Counted from the first letter of the stretch, positions 28,333-38,825 are shown. The stretch: DNA of 64,000 nt from Kiritimatiellia bacterium (GCA_017405115.1 JAFRBA010000067.1:1-64000), one strand, 5' to 3'. A program made the numbers and translations. Notes: a model not told the origin generated them from the sequence alone.

Positions 28333-31107
28333 TTACCTGCTTGTACTTCCATGACTGACCTGAGAGACAATGCCGTTCCAAAGGGCTACCGACTCGGGTC
28401 TGTCGGAAAAGGCGTCGAGACCCGCCACAACAACCCGAGTGTTCCCGGAGGGCAACCTCTTCAATGCGAGATACGCATAGCAGGCGTCGACGCCCTCTCC
28501 ATAGACAACCAAATCCTCTTCGGACAGACCGGCGACCGGAAGTTTCAGGGCGTCGCTTCGGACCATGCGCATGTGAAGCGGCGACAGGAAATCCGCTCTA
28601 GGCAACCCGGCAAGAGCAGGATGCGCAGTCTCGAAGACCATGCCGACCTGGCTGCCCATCCACCACCATCCGGGCGTGATGTTCGCCATGGAATCGCATC
28701 GCAAGCGCTCGATGACCGACTTTCCCGCTGCCAGCGCCGCCCGAGCCTCGTCAGACTCGAAGTCTGACAAGACGACATCAGGCGGAAGCGGCAGTCGTCC
28801 CCGCCTGGGGAAGACATACAGAGTCCATCCGTTCTCGGCAATCGTCCTCCCCCCGTCGCTGACACGAGCCTGCATTTCGAGCGCTGTCGGTTCGGCCACC
28901 TCCGGAGCGGCGATTGGCTCGTCAAAAACCCTGCGAGCGTTCCCGCAGGCCTGTGGGCCGATCGCCCGTCGCCCGCTGTTCAGCACGCGCGCCCCGGCGA
29001 CAAGCCTCCATTCGAGCTCGGCGGCGGCGAGCGGCGCAGACTCGAAATGGGCGAAGAGGAACTTCGCCGGGATCGACTCGCCGACGGTGTAGATGCGGTT
29101 AGTGCCCTCCACCCACATCGCATAGCGCCCCATTTCACCGCGCGGGTCGGCTTTGAAAAGCCGCGGCCCGGCTTCGGTGTCGAGCAGGACGCAACTCGGC
29201 GAATTGAACCGGGCGAACTCCGCCGCAGTGGAACCAAACGGCTTTTCGCGGAAGAATGGATCGAACAGCCCCTGCCCGGAGAACGTCCCCTTCTGCCTGA
29301 CGCAGGCGTCCTGCAGCGACCAGAAGCTGTAGCCGTCGCAATGCGGGTCGGCGCGGGCAAGTTCAAGGCCATACTTGTGCCAGTACTTCTGGAAGGCATG
29401 CTGCGCGTTCTGCAGCCTCTCGCCTCGCGCCATGCTCAGCCCGAACCGAGACAGGAAGACGCTGCGGTCTTCTTTCGTGACGGGCGGCAGGCACAGACCG
29501 GTGAACCGGTCTGCCGTGCGATAGTCAAGCTTCACGCAGACGTTCATGTATTCGTGTGCGAAAAACGGCAGGTCCGGGTTGAACGCGCCGCGCGGCCAGG
29601 GATTGCGCGGTCCATCGCCAAAATCCGTCGCACCCCTGTCAAGCCAGTCGCGGGATCCGTCCTGGAGGACGACCGGACGCGTTGGATCCATCTCGCGCAC
29701 CGTCGCCACCAGCGCGCGCGAACACGTCTCGTCGAAGTCTCCTTCATTGCCGAGCGAGTACATCGCAAACGACGGATGACGCCGAAAATGAACGTACAGC
29801 TCCCGGAGGTCCGTCTCCGGATCGAAGGCAAGGCCATCTGCCTGCATCGAATGGTAATACGGCAGCTCTGGCTCTACCATCAGGCCCTCCTCGTCGCAGA
29901 CGTCGAAGAACTCCGGAATCTCGCACCGCGTGTGGAGCCTCACAAAGTTGAAGCCCGCGGCCTTGATTTTCTTCACGCGCAAACGGAACTCGGCGGGGTC
30001 GTCGGCCTGCGGAATGCCAGTCAGCGGATAGATGTGGTGATAGCCTGCGCCGCGAATGTAGAACGGCGCGTTGTTCAGGAGGATCCCCTTGCCCCGCGTC
30101 TCGAACTTGCGTACGCCGAAACGCTCGAACCGCGTCTGCAGAATCTTGCCGTCAGCCGAAACCAGCTCCACCTTTGCGGTATATAGATTCGGAGACTGCG
30201 GGGTCCAGGGGCGGAAGCGCCGCAAAGGCACTTTCAGGTGGAGGCTGGATGACAAGACCGGGACTTGGGCGCTTTCGCCCTCTACCGTTGCGCGCACAGT
30301 GAGATTGCCGCCTGTCCCTTCTCCGCAGCATTCGATTCCAACGTTGACGTGCGCGCACATCGCATCGAAATCACCTTGCACCCAGGCATCGTCGATGCAG
30401 ACGGGGCCCGTCCGCTCGAACTCAACGTCCCGCCAGAAGCCCCCGAAGTGGTGCGTGCTCGCAGCACAGCCGCGACGCGTCGGCGTGGCGTTTGCGATTT
30501 CTGCGAAGACCAGGTTCGTTTCGCCGAACTTCACGCAGTCCGTCACGTCGTACTTCCATGTTCCGCAGTAGGGGTTGAGCCGCGCGACGGACTTGCCGTT
30601 GAGAGCGAACGTCCCTTCGCTCGAAATGCCGCCGATCTTCATCCAGACGCGTCCGCCACGCCATGCCCCCGGTATGACAAAACGCCTGCGGTACCACCCC
30701 CAGCCGTTGAAGACATGGCGCAGCATCAACGGCGAGACGTCCCAGTTCGCAGCCCACGGCCGGGACATCGCCTGCGAGCCGATTCCCTGCGATTCCCAGC
30801 ACCCCGGGACATGCAGCCTGTAAAGGCCGGTCCTGGTCCACTCGTCCTCATTGCGATATGCATTGTAGCTGCCGCGCAAGGTCTCGTGCGGCGTGTACTC
30901 CCACTCGCCCCGAAGCGAAAGGACGTCTTCGCCGGCGGCCTTGACAGGCGGATTGACGACAGCCACCCGGCGGTCACGACGGCTCCATGCGTCGATTTCG
31001 CCGAGTCCATCCAGGACGGCGACGCCGAACACCAGCAGGCAGCACCCCCTGATCAATCCAGTTCTCGCGGGAGGCGATCCCCCGAAGGCGTAGAGTTTCC
31101 CATGCAC
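28333..31107 (-). CDS. GH2 family beta-glycosidase
   Basis: The protein has about 924 aa. It has the GH2 order: jelly-roll sugar-binding domain (~75-230), Ig-like domain, then a barrel with acid/base Glu in 'YSLGNEGD' (near 455) and nucleophile Glu in 'FFAHEYMN' (near 520). A C-terminal beta domain and a glutamine-amidotransferase-like end follow. The family includes beta-galactosidases, beta-mannosidases and beta-glucuronidases; which one is unclear. A hydrophobic stretch near residues 19-33 may be a signal. I chose the GTG at 31107, 13 nt after the upstream stop with GAGGA before it; a TTG at 31155 and a TTG near 31056 are alternatives. Confidence 0.85.
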   Translation of the reverse strand: MHGKLYAFGGSPPARTGLIRGCCLLVFGVAVLDGLGEIDAWSRRDRRVAVVNPPVKAAGEDVLSLRGEWEYTPHETLRGSYNAYRNEDEWTRTGLYRLHVPGCWESQGIGSQAMSRPWAANWDVSPLMLRHVFNGWGWYRRRFVIPGAWRGGRVWMKIGGISSEGTFALNGKSVARLNPYCGTWKYDVTDCVKFGETNLVFAEIANATPTRRGCAASTHHFGGFWRDVEFERTGPVCIDDAWVQGDFDAMCAHVNVGIECCGEGTGGNLTVRATVEGESAQVPVLSSSLHLKVPLRRFRPWTPQSPNLYTAKVELVSADGKILQTRFERFGVRKFETRGKGILLNNAPFYIRGAGYHHIYPLTGIPQADDPAEFRLRVKKIKAAGFNFVRLHTRCEIPEFFDVCDEEGLMVEPELPYYHSMQADGLAFDPETDLRELYVHFRRHPSFAMYSLGNEGDFDETCSRALVATVREMDPTRPVVLQDGSRDWLDRGATDFGDGPRNPWPRGAFNPDLPFFAHEYMNVCVKLDYRTADRFTGLCLPPVTKEDRSVFLSRFGLSMARGERLQNAQHAFQKYWHKYGLELARADPHCDGYSFWSLQDACVRQKGTFSGQGLFDPFFREKPFGSTAAEFARFNSPSCVLLDTEAGPRLFKADPRGEMGRYAMWVEGTNRIYTVGESIPAKFLFAHFESAPLAAAELEWRLVAGARVLNSGRRAIGPQACGNARRVFDEPIAAPEVAEPTALEMQARVSDGGRTIAENGWTLYVFPRRGRLPLPPDVVLSDFESDEARAALAAGKSVIERLRCDSMANITPGWWWMGSQVGMVFETAHPALAGLPRADFLSPLHMRMVRSDALKLPVAGLSEEDLVVYGEGVDACYAYLALKRLPSGNTRVVVAGLDAFSDRPESVALWNGIVSQVSHGSTSR

Positions 31108-31120
31108 GTCCCTGTCCTCG

Positions 31121-32503
31121 TCAGGCCATCCTCGCAGTTTCTCCGGGCCGTGCAATCGCCTGATTGCCCAGAATCAGGTAATCCGTCATGTTCGCCGTCC
31201 AGGACAAGTCGCTCCTGGTCTTGCCGCCGTATAGACAGCAGTCTATGAAGTCGAAGTAGTGGTTGGGCGTCGGCTCCTCGTGCGGCAGCACCAGCTTCTT
31301 GAATTTTCCGTTCCTGTCCATGAGGATTGGCGGCAAGTTGAAGTGCGACGAGAACATCCAGCCGTCCGTGCCCTTGACGAGCCTCCCCTGCCAGGGAAGT
31401 TCCCGCCACTGCGAGTGCTTGAACATTTCAGAGGCGAACCTGGGCGGCAGGAATTCGTCGGGAACGGCAATGTCCTTGCCGGCACCCACCTTGTCCTTGA
31501 GATTTTCCGGGAGGAAAAGGTTCGAGGGCACCGTCCCGGGGATGGGGCCATCGCACCATTCGACCTCGAACGGCTTCATGTCCGTCGCCGCTATTCCTGG
31601 AAAGCTCCACGTCACGTGCTCGCAGAGAGGAAAGAACTGGCGTTTCATCTCGTCGGACCAGTCTGGCTCGTATGCCTCTGCTCTCGCGCTCAGCGGCTTC
31701 ACGCTCTGCATGCCCAGGCCAAGGACGAGCGGCGAGAAAAGGTGACTGCCCATGTCGCCAAGCCACCCCGAACCGAAATCGCGCCACGCGCGCCAGACGC
31801 CAGGATGGTAGATGTCCTTCTTGAACGGGCGGAACTTGCCTCCGCCAATCCACCCCTTCCAGTCAAGCGTCTCCGGAACCGGGTCGGAGCCCGTCGGCAG
31901 TCTGCGCTGCATCATCTTCGTGTAATAGCCGGAATTGGCCATGATCCAGACCTTCTCGACTTTGCCTACCGCACCCTGCTGTAGCTGTAGAACCGTGTAG
32001 CGGTCGCATTCCCAGGCCGCGATCTGCGTGCCTAGCTGAGTGACCACCCCCGAGGATGCCGCCAATTCTCGGATCTTGCGACACTCCTCGAACGTGCGGC
32101 ACAGCGGCTTTTGCGCATAGAGGTTTATCTTGCGCTTCAGCACCTCTCCCATGATCTCGAAATGGAGATGGTCGGGAGTCGCCACAAGGACGGCATCCGG
32201 CAGTTCCCTGTCAAGCATCTCACGCCAGCGCTGGTAGAAGTGCGCCTTTGGAAACGCCGTCCTGTGCGGTTCGAGCTGCTTGAGATCCACGTCGCAGAAC
32301 GCACACATCTCAACGCGCTTGTGCCTGGCGAAGCACGCAATGTCATAGCTGCCCTGCGCTCCCGTGCCAATTACCGCGAGGCGAAGCCTGCCATTTGCGC
32401 TTCGACCGGCCGAGACGCCCGGCACGGACGACCTGCAACCAGGAGCCAGCGCGCTCGCGCCCGCAGATGATGCCATCAAAAGAAAAGACCTTCTGTTCGT
32501 CAT
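31121..32503 (-). CDS. Tat-exported Gfo/Idh/MocA family oxidoreductase
   Basis: The protein has 460 aa. The N-terminus 'NRRSFLLMASSAGASALAPGC' carries a twin-arginine signal and a possible lipobox Cys. The NAD(P)-binding motif 'AVIGTGAQG' and the catalytic 'YAQKPLCR' (EKP-type, here QKP) with 'YHPGVWRAWRDFGSGWLGDMGSHL' are standard for this family. Related exported enzymes oxidise sugars at C3 with tightly bound cofactor. It overlaps the GH92 stop by 4 nt (ATGA). The EKP to QKP change is worth checking. Confidence 0.85.
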   Translation of the reverse strand: MTNRRSFLLMASSAGASALAPGCRSSVPGVSAGRSANGRLRLAVIGTGAQGSYDIACFARHKRVEMCAFCDVDLKQLEPHRTAFPKAHFYQRWREMLDRELPDAVLVATPDHLHFEIMGEVLKRKINLYAQKPLCRTFEECRKIRELAASSGVVTQLGTQIAAWECDRYTVLQLQQGAVGKVEKVWIMANSGYYTKMMQRRLPTGSDPVPETLDWKGWIGGGKFRPFKKDIYHPGVWRAWRDFGSGWLGDMGSHLFSPLVLGLGMQSVKPLSARAEAYEPDWSDEMKRQFFPLCEHVTWSFPGIAATDMKPFEVEWCDGPIPGTVPSNLFLPENLKDKVGAGKDIAVPDEFLPPRFASEMFKHSQWRELPWQGRLVKGTDGWMFSSHFNLPPILMDRNGKFKKLVLPHEEPTPNHYFDFIDCCLYGGKTRSDLSWTANMTDYLILGNQAIARPGETARMA

Positions 32504-34605
32504 TGCTTACTTCCTTTTTCCTTTTGGTTGTCAAAAATTACGGCGCATTCCTGCGGACGCCTGATCTCCACCTTGTCAAAGAGCGGCTTGCCGACGGCAT
32601 ATGAATCGCCGACGGGAAGAACCGGATACCTGCCCATTGCGCTCCATACGAACCAGGCCGACGTCTGCCCGTTGTCCTCGTCGCCGCAATAGCCGTCGGG
32701 GGTGGCTCTGTAGAGCCGATTCATTACCTCATGCGCCCAATGCGCCGCCTTTTCCCGGCGGCCGATGAGGTCGTAGAGATAGACTGCGTGCTGGACCGGC
32801 TGGTTACCGTGCGCATACTGGCCGAATCCGGCAATCTGCATCTCGCGGATCTCGTGCGTGCACCCCTCCTTCCAGAATGATCCGTCAAATTTAGGCGGCA
32901 ACGCAAACACGGAGTCGAGGCGCGCCTCAAAAGCGTCTTTCCCGCCCATCGCCTCGATGAGACCGGGAATGTCATGAAAGACGCTCCACGTGTAGTGAAG
33001 CGGCGTTCCCTCTGTAAAGGCAAACCCCCAGCGGTAGATGTTGAAATCGCGGTCCCATGAACCGTCTGCATGCCTTCCACACATGAGCTTGTGCCCGGGA
33101 TGGAAGACATTTCGCCAATTGCCTGACCGCTTCAAGAACACATCGGTCTCCGCCTGCGGCCGACCCAGCGCCGTTCCGAGTCTCCAGACGCACCAGTCGG
33201 CGAAGGCGTATTCGATGGTGCGCGAGGCCGACTGCCCATCGGTCTCGCCGTCCATGGGGATGTAGCCCAGCCGATTGTATTCTTCGTAGCCGACGCGCCC
33301 GACGGAGGCGACGCGCCCGGTCGCACAAGTTGCCTTGACCAGGCCTTCGTAGAGTTTGAGCGCCGTAGCCCTGTCCATCAGCCCAGACACATACGCATCT
33401 GCAATGACCGCTGCGGAGTTCTGCCCGATCATGCAGTCACGATGATAAGGTGCCGCCCACTCCGGGATCCAGCCGCTCTCCTCGTAGACGTGCAACAAGC
33501 CCTCCATCGCCTCTGTGACCCGTTCGGGATAAACAAGCTTCAAGAGCGGAAAGAGGGCGCGAAACGCATCCCAGAAGCCGACGTCGCAGCCATACCGCCC
33601 GTGCCGAACGCCGGGGCCGTACAAATTCCGGTGCACCGGCATGCCCGACGCATCGTATTCGTGAAACCGCCTGGGGAAGAGGAGCGACCTGTACAGGCAT
33701 GTGTAAAACTTTCTGAAGTCCCCGTCTTTTCCGCCTTCTACGTGGATTCGCCCAAGAGCCTCGTTCCAGACACTGCGGCTTTCCTCCAGAACGGCGTCGA
33801 AATCACGATTTCCAAGCTCCTGCAGATTTCGCATGGCCTGTTCTGCATCGATGAAACTCGCGGCGACGCGCACGTTAACCTGTTCGCCTCGCTTCATCGG
33901 CGGGAAGGTTACTGCTACGACGGCATGATCCCCCTTGGTTGCATCGTGAACCGCCGCAAACGGATGGTCGAACTCGACGAGAAAATTGCAGTCGACCTTC
34001 TGAACCTCGGCCGCGTCCTCGTTCCAGCGGGCGGCGATCTTGCGGCTCGTCCCCACGATGCGACGGTTTGCGCGGTCCACGGCGATTTCGGATCCCATGT
34101 CAAGCGCATCGACAACAAACCGCGCAGCATCCGTCTCTGGATAGGTGAGCCGCAGGATCGCCGCGCGTTCGGTCGTCGTCAATTCGACGGTGGTGTCAAA
34201 GTCCGCAAGATAGACACGATATGACGCAGGCGTCGCCGCCTCGGTCTTATGCGAAAAGCGACTCGCCCGGTCCGACTCGGCAAAGACCACCCTTCCGACA
34301 GTTGGCATCACCGAAAACTGCGCGTAGTCTCCTATCCACGGACTCGGCTGATGCGTCTGGTGGAATCCGCACATCGTCATGTCTTTGTAGTCATATATCC
34401 ATGGAGTTCCCGCAGGACGCGTCTGCGGCGTCCAGGCGTTCATTCCCCATGGACGTACAATCGCGGGATAGAGGTTCCCGTTGGAGACCTCGCGCGAATT
34501 GTCCGTTCCCACGAGCGGATCGGCGTAATCCACCAGTTCGGGCGCATTGGCGAAAGACATGGAGACTGTGGCGGCAAGCACCATGGACAACACGAATCCT
34601 CGCAT
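32500..34605 (-). CDS. GH92 family alpha-mannosidase-like enzyme with Gln at the usual acid position
   Basis: The protein has 701 aa with a signal peptide (1-20). The family signature runs 'VDYADPLVGTDNS', 'GFHQTHQPSPW', then the C-terminal 'HGNQPVQH' and 'GDEDNGQTSAWFVWSAMG'. GH92 enzymes are Ca2+-dependent exo-alpha-mannosidases with an acid Glu in 'HGNEPSHH'. Here that residue is Gln602, as I recall for GH92 members that cleave mannose-1-phospho linkages, where no acid is needed; the base Asp region is kept. The start at 34605 has GAGGTGG upstream; an in-frame ATG at 34650 overlaps the previous gene. It lies 41 nt after the beta-helix giant. Confidence 0.85.
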   Translation of the reverse strand: MRGFVLSMVLAATVSMSFANAPELVDYADPLVGTDNSREVSNGNLYPAIVRPWGMNAWTPQTRPAGTPWIYDYKDMTMCGFHQTHQPSPWIGDYAQFSVMPTVGRVVFAESDRASRFSHKTEAATPASYRVYLADFDTTVELTTTERAAILRLTYPETDAARFVVDALDMGSEIAVDRANRRIVGTSRKIAARWNEDAAEVQKVDCNFLVEFDHPFAAVHDATKGDHAVVAVTFPPMKRGEQVNVRVAASFIDAEQAMRNLQELGNRDFDAVLEESRSVWNEALGRIHVEGGKDGDFRKFYTCLYRSLLFPRRFHEYDASGMPVHRNLYGPGVRHGRYGCDVGFWDAFRALFPLLKLVYPERVTEAMEGLLHVYEESGWIPEWAAPYHRDCMIGQNSAAVIADAYVSGLMDRATALKLYEGLVKATCATGRVASVGRVGYEEYNRLGYIPMDGETDGQSASRTIEYAFADWCVWRLGTALGRPQAETDVFLKRSGNWRNVFHPGHKLMCGRHADGSWDRDFNIYRWGFAFTEGTPLHYTWSVFHDIPGLIEAMGGKDAFEARLDSVFALPPKFDGSFWKEGCTHEIREMQIAGFGQYAHGNQPVQHAVYLYDLIGRREKAAHWAHEVMNRLYRATPDGYCGDEDNGQTSAWFVWSAMGRYPVLPVGDSYAVGKPLFDKVEIRRPQECAVIFDNQKEKGSKQ

Positions 34606-34646
34606 AATTCCACCTCTTCCCTCTTTCATGGCCTGGGAGGGGCGCT

Positions 34647-37600
34647 TCATCGGACAAGCACACGGAAGCCAAACTGACCGATGCTCGCGTGTATTTCCCC
34701 GTCCCTGGCCGTGAGAACCGCCCGATATCCGTCCTGCCCCTTAATGCGAAAAGACCCCCGCAGCGAAAGCGAGCCCTCGTATGTGGCGACCTTGACATCA
34801 TCGCAGTCGCCAGAAACACCGGCGACTGAGAGATACGAACGGCCCGAAAACGCCACGTCCCTGAAGTGCGGCACAGGGCCATCCACTCCTCCAAGCCGAA
34901 TTTCGACGCCACGGAAATCGCCTCCGAGAATCGTACCTGCCCCTGCCGCAAGAACGGCATTCGTAACGACGCCTGCGGAGGAGAGGTCGACGACGCCCGC
35001 CTGGACTGTCAGCGGTCCGGAGAAGCCATAGCGACCGGCGCCAAAAGCGACAGTCCCTTCACCCGCCAGGACGAAACCGCCTTCGCCGCCAACCGGCACG
35101 TCCAGCGTCAGCGTCTTGCCTGAGGCCGGCCTGACCGTCAAGCCCGCGCCCTCCATCTCAAGGCTGAAGAAGCCGGGAGAGGCGAATTGCGAGGAACCTG
35201 CGTCTCGAAGCGTGAAGTCGCCAGCGCCGAAGTCCCAGCTTGCGTCGTCGAAGACGAAGGCGAACTTGCGCGCAATCGGACTGAACCTGATCGAATTCAT
35301 GCAAAACACCGAACCGTTGCGGAATCGGAGGAACCCACCCGGTCCATAACTCGTGTTCTTCACCTTGAGGCAGGAGCCGTCAGTGTAGCCGCGCAAGACG
35401 CAGTTGTCAAAATCGCCGTCGACATTGCCCGCGATGTCGATCTCGCCGCCGATCTCGAACGTCGCGTTCTTTCCTCGCACGACGCTCATGTTCCCGCCGC
35501 CGGCCGTGCCAAAGGTCGGACGGAGCAGCCAGGTCTTGAACGTCGAATCCTCGACAATCAGCGTCGGCCGAACAGACATCGTTCCTTCGTTGCAGAACCG
35601 GCCGAGCTCCGTGACGTCACTATAGTACTTCGCCCCGTTCACGACCCGCAAAGTCGGCTCCGTCATCCTGCATCCGGCGTCGTTTATGTAGAGGCCGACC
35701 ATCGTACGCCAGCTGTGATTGGCGTCGAAGTCGACATGGTCGATGGTAAGCGTCGGGTTCGACACACCCTGATAGAGCCGATTGCCCACGAGGATCGCAC
35801 CCTTGGCGGTCACTGCCGGCGTCTCGCCGGCATTCGCAGGCTTTACGCACAGTTCGCCCTCGGCCACTGTCAATGCGCCGTATCCCGACGTCGGCGATGA
35901 GCCATCGTCTGCAAAAGTCAGCGTCTGGTCTGCCGAGACGTCATGAGTTAGATCGCCCTGCAGGGCGCCATTTCCGGCAATCAGCGTGGCGCCGTCATGC
36001 ACCCCAAGAGTCAGTTTCCCCCTGCCTCGCTTGATGATGGCGCCAGAGGCACGAGTCAAGTTCTCAAATGCCGCCGGCGTCTCGCTCTTGAGAACGATTG
36101 CGCTGGCATTGTCCGCACCCCGTATCGACACCGGCTGGTCGAATACGGTTTCCTGCCCATCTTGGGCGTTGACCTCCAGCGTGCCACCTGTCACCGTCAC
36201 CGCGGTTTCCAGTCCTGCGTACGTGCCGAGCGATTCGCGACATGTCGCCACCGTCGTGCCATCATGAAGCTCCACCCCGGACGGGCATTCCATCTTGGGA
36301 TTCGACAGGACGAGCCGACCCTTGCCGCTCTTTTCGATACCACTTCCCTTAACCGCGCCCGAAAGCCGCAGCTCCGTGCCGAGATCCAGAACAACCCGCG
36401 TCAACGAATCAAGGACTAGCGGCGCGACAATCGCGTTCGTGCCAGCCGTCACGTCAATGTGCGCGGCATCTGGCTCGCCGGCGATTTCCACCGCCTCCGT
36501 ACCGCCAATCACATAGCCGTCAGCGCCGAAAGCGACAGCGCCCGCAAGTGCGCCCGCCGTCGTCTCAACAGCCCTAACAGGTGAATCGTCGGCAAAAAGC
36601 GCCTTCTTGGAAGAAGTCGGGACGCCCGCGCTCCAGTTGCCAGGCGCCGACCAGGCGCCAGTCGCTCCCTGCCATGCCGTCAAATCGGAAAGCTCCCCCA
36701 CATTGTCGACGATTTCCAAAGTCACCGTCGTATTGCCGGTGCCCGCGTCATACGTCGACATGAACTCGCCATGCCGACCTGCCGGGACATCCGCCACATA
36801 AAGTGCGCGGCGAAGTGCCGCCTGTGACTTTTCGGAGAGCATCCCCTGCGCCGTCAGGAAGGCTGTCGGCGACGAAGGCGTCGAGGAGAACGACAGCTGA
36901 AGGCAGTCCAGGTCAACCGTTCCAGTCACCGTGATGGTGTCGCCTGGATCGAGCTCAAGCCTTCCGTTGGGAACCGAGAGTGCAGACAGCGTAATCGCCG
37001 TCGCCTCGCCCACGAGCGAGAAGGCGGCGCGGTTCGTGAGAACAAGCTCCGTCGTCAGCGATGCAACGCCTGGTGCCAGCGTACCGCCCTCCACTATGGT
37101 TTTCGCAACGCCATAAGAAGTTGGAGCCAGCGTCAAAGTGCCAGCGCCCGCCTTGATCAAACGGCCTTCACCCGGGGCATCCTCCGAATCCGCAAAGGAC
37201 TGAGTGACGTTTGCGTCATGACCGTCCGTGTCAATCGTCAGGCCTTTCACGCCCAGGACGGCCGAACCGAACCCGCCGATGAACGGATCCGAAACCGTCT
37301 GCTTGACCGGCAGCGGCAGCACACGCACCATACCGCCGTTCGCGCTCAATTCGGAACTCGCTCCGCCTGTTATGCCATTTGCCTCAATGACACCGCCGTC
37401 AAGAACTGCCCGGGCCGCACCCCATGTCATCTGCAGGCGACCGTCCTCGTCCGTGTTGATCCTTTGCGTCGTGGCAGCCTCCGCGCCATAACGCGCATCA
37501 AGCCGCACGTGTCCGCCCGTCATCTTGAAATCGCTGTTCCCGAGCGTGCTGACGACTTGGACATAGTTGCCGGCAAGAAAACCGCCCGAGACGGACACAT

Positions 37601-38825
37601 GTCCCTCGCCGTTCTCGCCAACATAAAAGCCGCCCGGTCTTTCCGGGGCGTTGAGAATCCACGTGCCGCCCGAGATGTTCGCGTGGCCGATCCCTGTTTT
37701 GTAGGAGCTGTTGCCGACGCCAACCTTCGTAAACCCGCCGCTGGTCGCCTGCATGAGCCCGGCGACTAGCGAAACCGTGGCCTTGGCCCTAAACCCGATG
37801 TTGTCATCCCTGCTGTTTGGATAATGCACTTCTGCAGTTTCACCGTCAATCTCGAAAATCGCATCGGCACCCGGCGTCGGGGACATCCACAATCCAGTCA
37901 GCTTCATCTGACCTGCATTGAGGCGAATCGCCGACAGGCCCGATCCGTAGCCTGGGCAAATCGCCAGATTCTCGTAAATGCCGCCGTCGAAGACGATTTC
38001 CGCCCCGTAGCCGAGCTTGATGTTCGGATTTGTTGCCGCACGAACAGAACCGTCGGCGTTGCGGCCATCCACTTCACAGTCCTTAAACGAGACCCTCGCA
38101 AAATTGACCTCAAGACTGCTATTCAAGTCAATGACGGAGTTCGTGAATCCAGCTGCAATATCCGGGATTATGGTTGCAGGGCAGCTTCCATTTCCCAGTT
38201 GGGCGTTTCCGTTTACCGTCCAGACCGAATCCTGCAGACGCAGCCGCGCGCATACCGCCCCAAAATCCTGTGCACGCGTCGAGGTCGAGTGCAAGAAGAA
38301 CCTGCCATCCGTGGTCAGCGCCGAACCATTGGTGACAACAAGCGAACAGACGCCGCCGCGCAGCGACACCTCGTCGAGCGCATGCAGCGACGACCCGTCT
38401 CTAACGACGAAATCCGTCGATACGCCGTCTGTAGGGTTGTTGTTGCTGTTGAAGCCAAAATAGAGGTTGCGAACAAGAAGGTTCGCGTGGTTGCGGATGT
38501 CAAATGTCGCATGAGGCGGCTTGTTGGCATATTGATAGATCGCAAAAGTGCCATAGACTTTCGGCTCGGCGACCGTATAAACATTTGTCGCCAGGGCAAT
38601 TGACTCGTTTTCAAGGTAGACCGTATACGTCCCACCTCCCGCGAAGGTTACGTCTTCCGCCACCGGCAAGGCACGTCCCCATCCGTCCTCCCCTGTGCTC
38701 GCAAGGTTTCCATCCCGGCACGTCGTCTCGGTTGGCCATTTCACGTCAGCAAGAACGGAGACCGCGCACAGTATTGCAACTGCCGCCCCTGACACTGTTC
38801 TTGCTGCTCTTCTTGTTGCTCGCAT
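34647..38825 (-). CDS. Giant secreted beta-helix protein with PATR-like repeats
   Basis: The protein has 1392 aa with a signal peptide (1-26). It has long runs of short beta-strand repeats rich in Gly, Val, Asn and Thr ('VVEGGTLAPGVASL' type), typical of passenger-associated transport repeats. There is no autotransporter barrel. The last residues are 'FGFRVLVR', matching a C-terminal motif in two other large proteins of this window. AGGAGGA precedes the ATG. It heads the seven-gene operon and is divergent from the regulator at 38981. It may be a surface adhesin or scaffold for the enzymes encoded downstream. Confidence 0.75.
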   Translation of the reverse strand: MRATRRAARTVSGAAVAILCAVSVLADVKWPTETTCRDGNLASTGEDGWGRALPVAEDVTFAGGGTYTVYLENESIALATNVYTVAEPKVYGTFAIYQYANKPPHATFDIRNHANLLVRNLYFGFNSNNNPTDGVSTDFVVRDGSSLHALDEVSLRGGVCSLVVTNGSALTTDGRFFLHSTSTRAQDFGAVCARLRLQDSVWTVNGNAQLGNGSCPATIIPDIAAGFTNSVIDLNSSLEVNFARVSFKDCEVDGRNADGSVRAATNPNIKLGYGAEIVFDGGIYENLAICPGYGSGLSAIRLNAGQMKLTGLWMSPTPGADAIFEIDGETAEVHYPNSRDDNIGFRAKATVSLVAGLMQATSGGFTKVGVGNSSYKTGIGHANISGGTWILNAPERPGGFYVGENGEGHVSVSGGFLAGNYVQVVSTLGNSDFKMTGGHVRLDARYGAEAATTQRINTDEDGRLQMTWGAARAVLDGGVIEANGITGGASSELSANGGMVRVLPLPVKQTVSDPFIGGFGSAVLGVKGLTIDTDGHDANVTQSFADSEDAPGEGRLIKAGAGTLTLAPTSYGVAKTIVEGGTLAPGVASLTTELVLTNRAAFSLVGEATAITLSALSVPNGRLELDPGDTITVTGTVDLDCLQLSFSSTPSSPTAFLTAQGMLSEKSQAALRRALYVADVPAGRHGEFMSTYDAGTGNTTVTLEIVDNVGELSDLTAWQGATGAWSAPGNWSAGVPTSSKKALFADDSPVRAVETTAGALAGAVAFGADGYVIGGTEAVEIAGEPDAAHIDVTAGTNAIVAPLVLDSLTRVVLDLGTELRLSGAVKGSGIEKSGKGRLVLSNPKMECPSGVELHDGTTVATCRESLGTYAGLETAVTVTGGTLEVNAQDGQETVFDQPVSIRGADNASAIVLKSETPAAFENLTRASGAIIKRGRGKLTLGVHDGATLIAGNGALQGDLTHDVSADQTLTFADDGSSPTSGYGALTVAEGELCVKPANAGETPAVTAKGAILVGNRLYQGVSNPTLTIDHVDFDANHSWRTMVGLYINDAGCRMTEPTLRVVNGAKYYSDVTELGRFCNEGTMSVRPTLIVEDSTFKTWLLRPTFGTAGGGNMSVVRGKNATFEIGGEIDIAGNVDGDFDNCVLRGYTDGSCLKVKNTSYGPGGFLRFRNGSVFCMNSIRFSPIARKFAFVFDDASWDFGAGDFTLRDAGSSQFASPGFFSLEMEGAGLTVRPASGKTLTLDVPVGGEGGFVLAGEGTVAFGAGRYGFSGPLTVQAGVVDLSSAGVVTNAVLAAGAGTILGGDFRGVEIRLGGVDGPVPHFRDVAFSGRSYLSVAGVSGDCDDVKVATYEGSLSLRGSFRIKGQDGYRAVLTARDGEIHASIGQFGFRVLVR

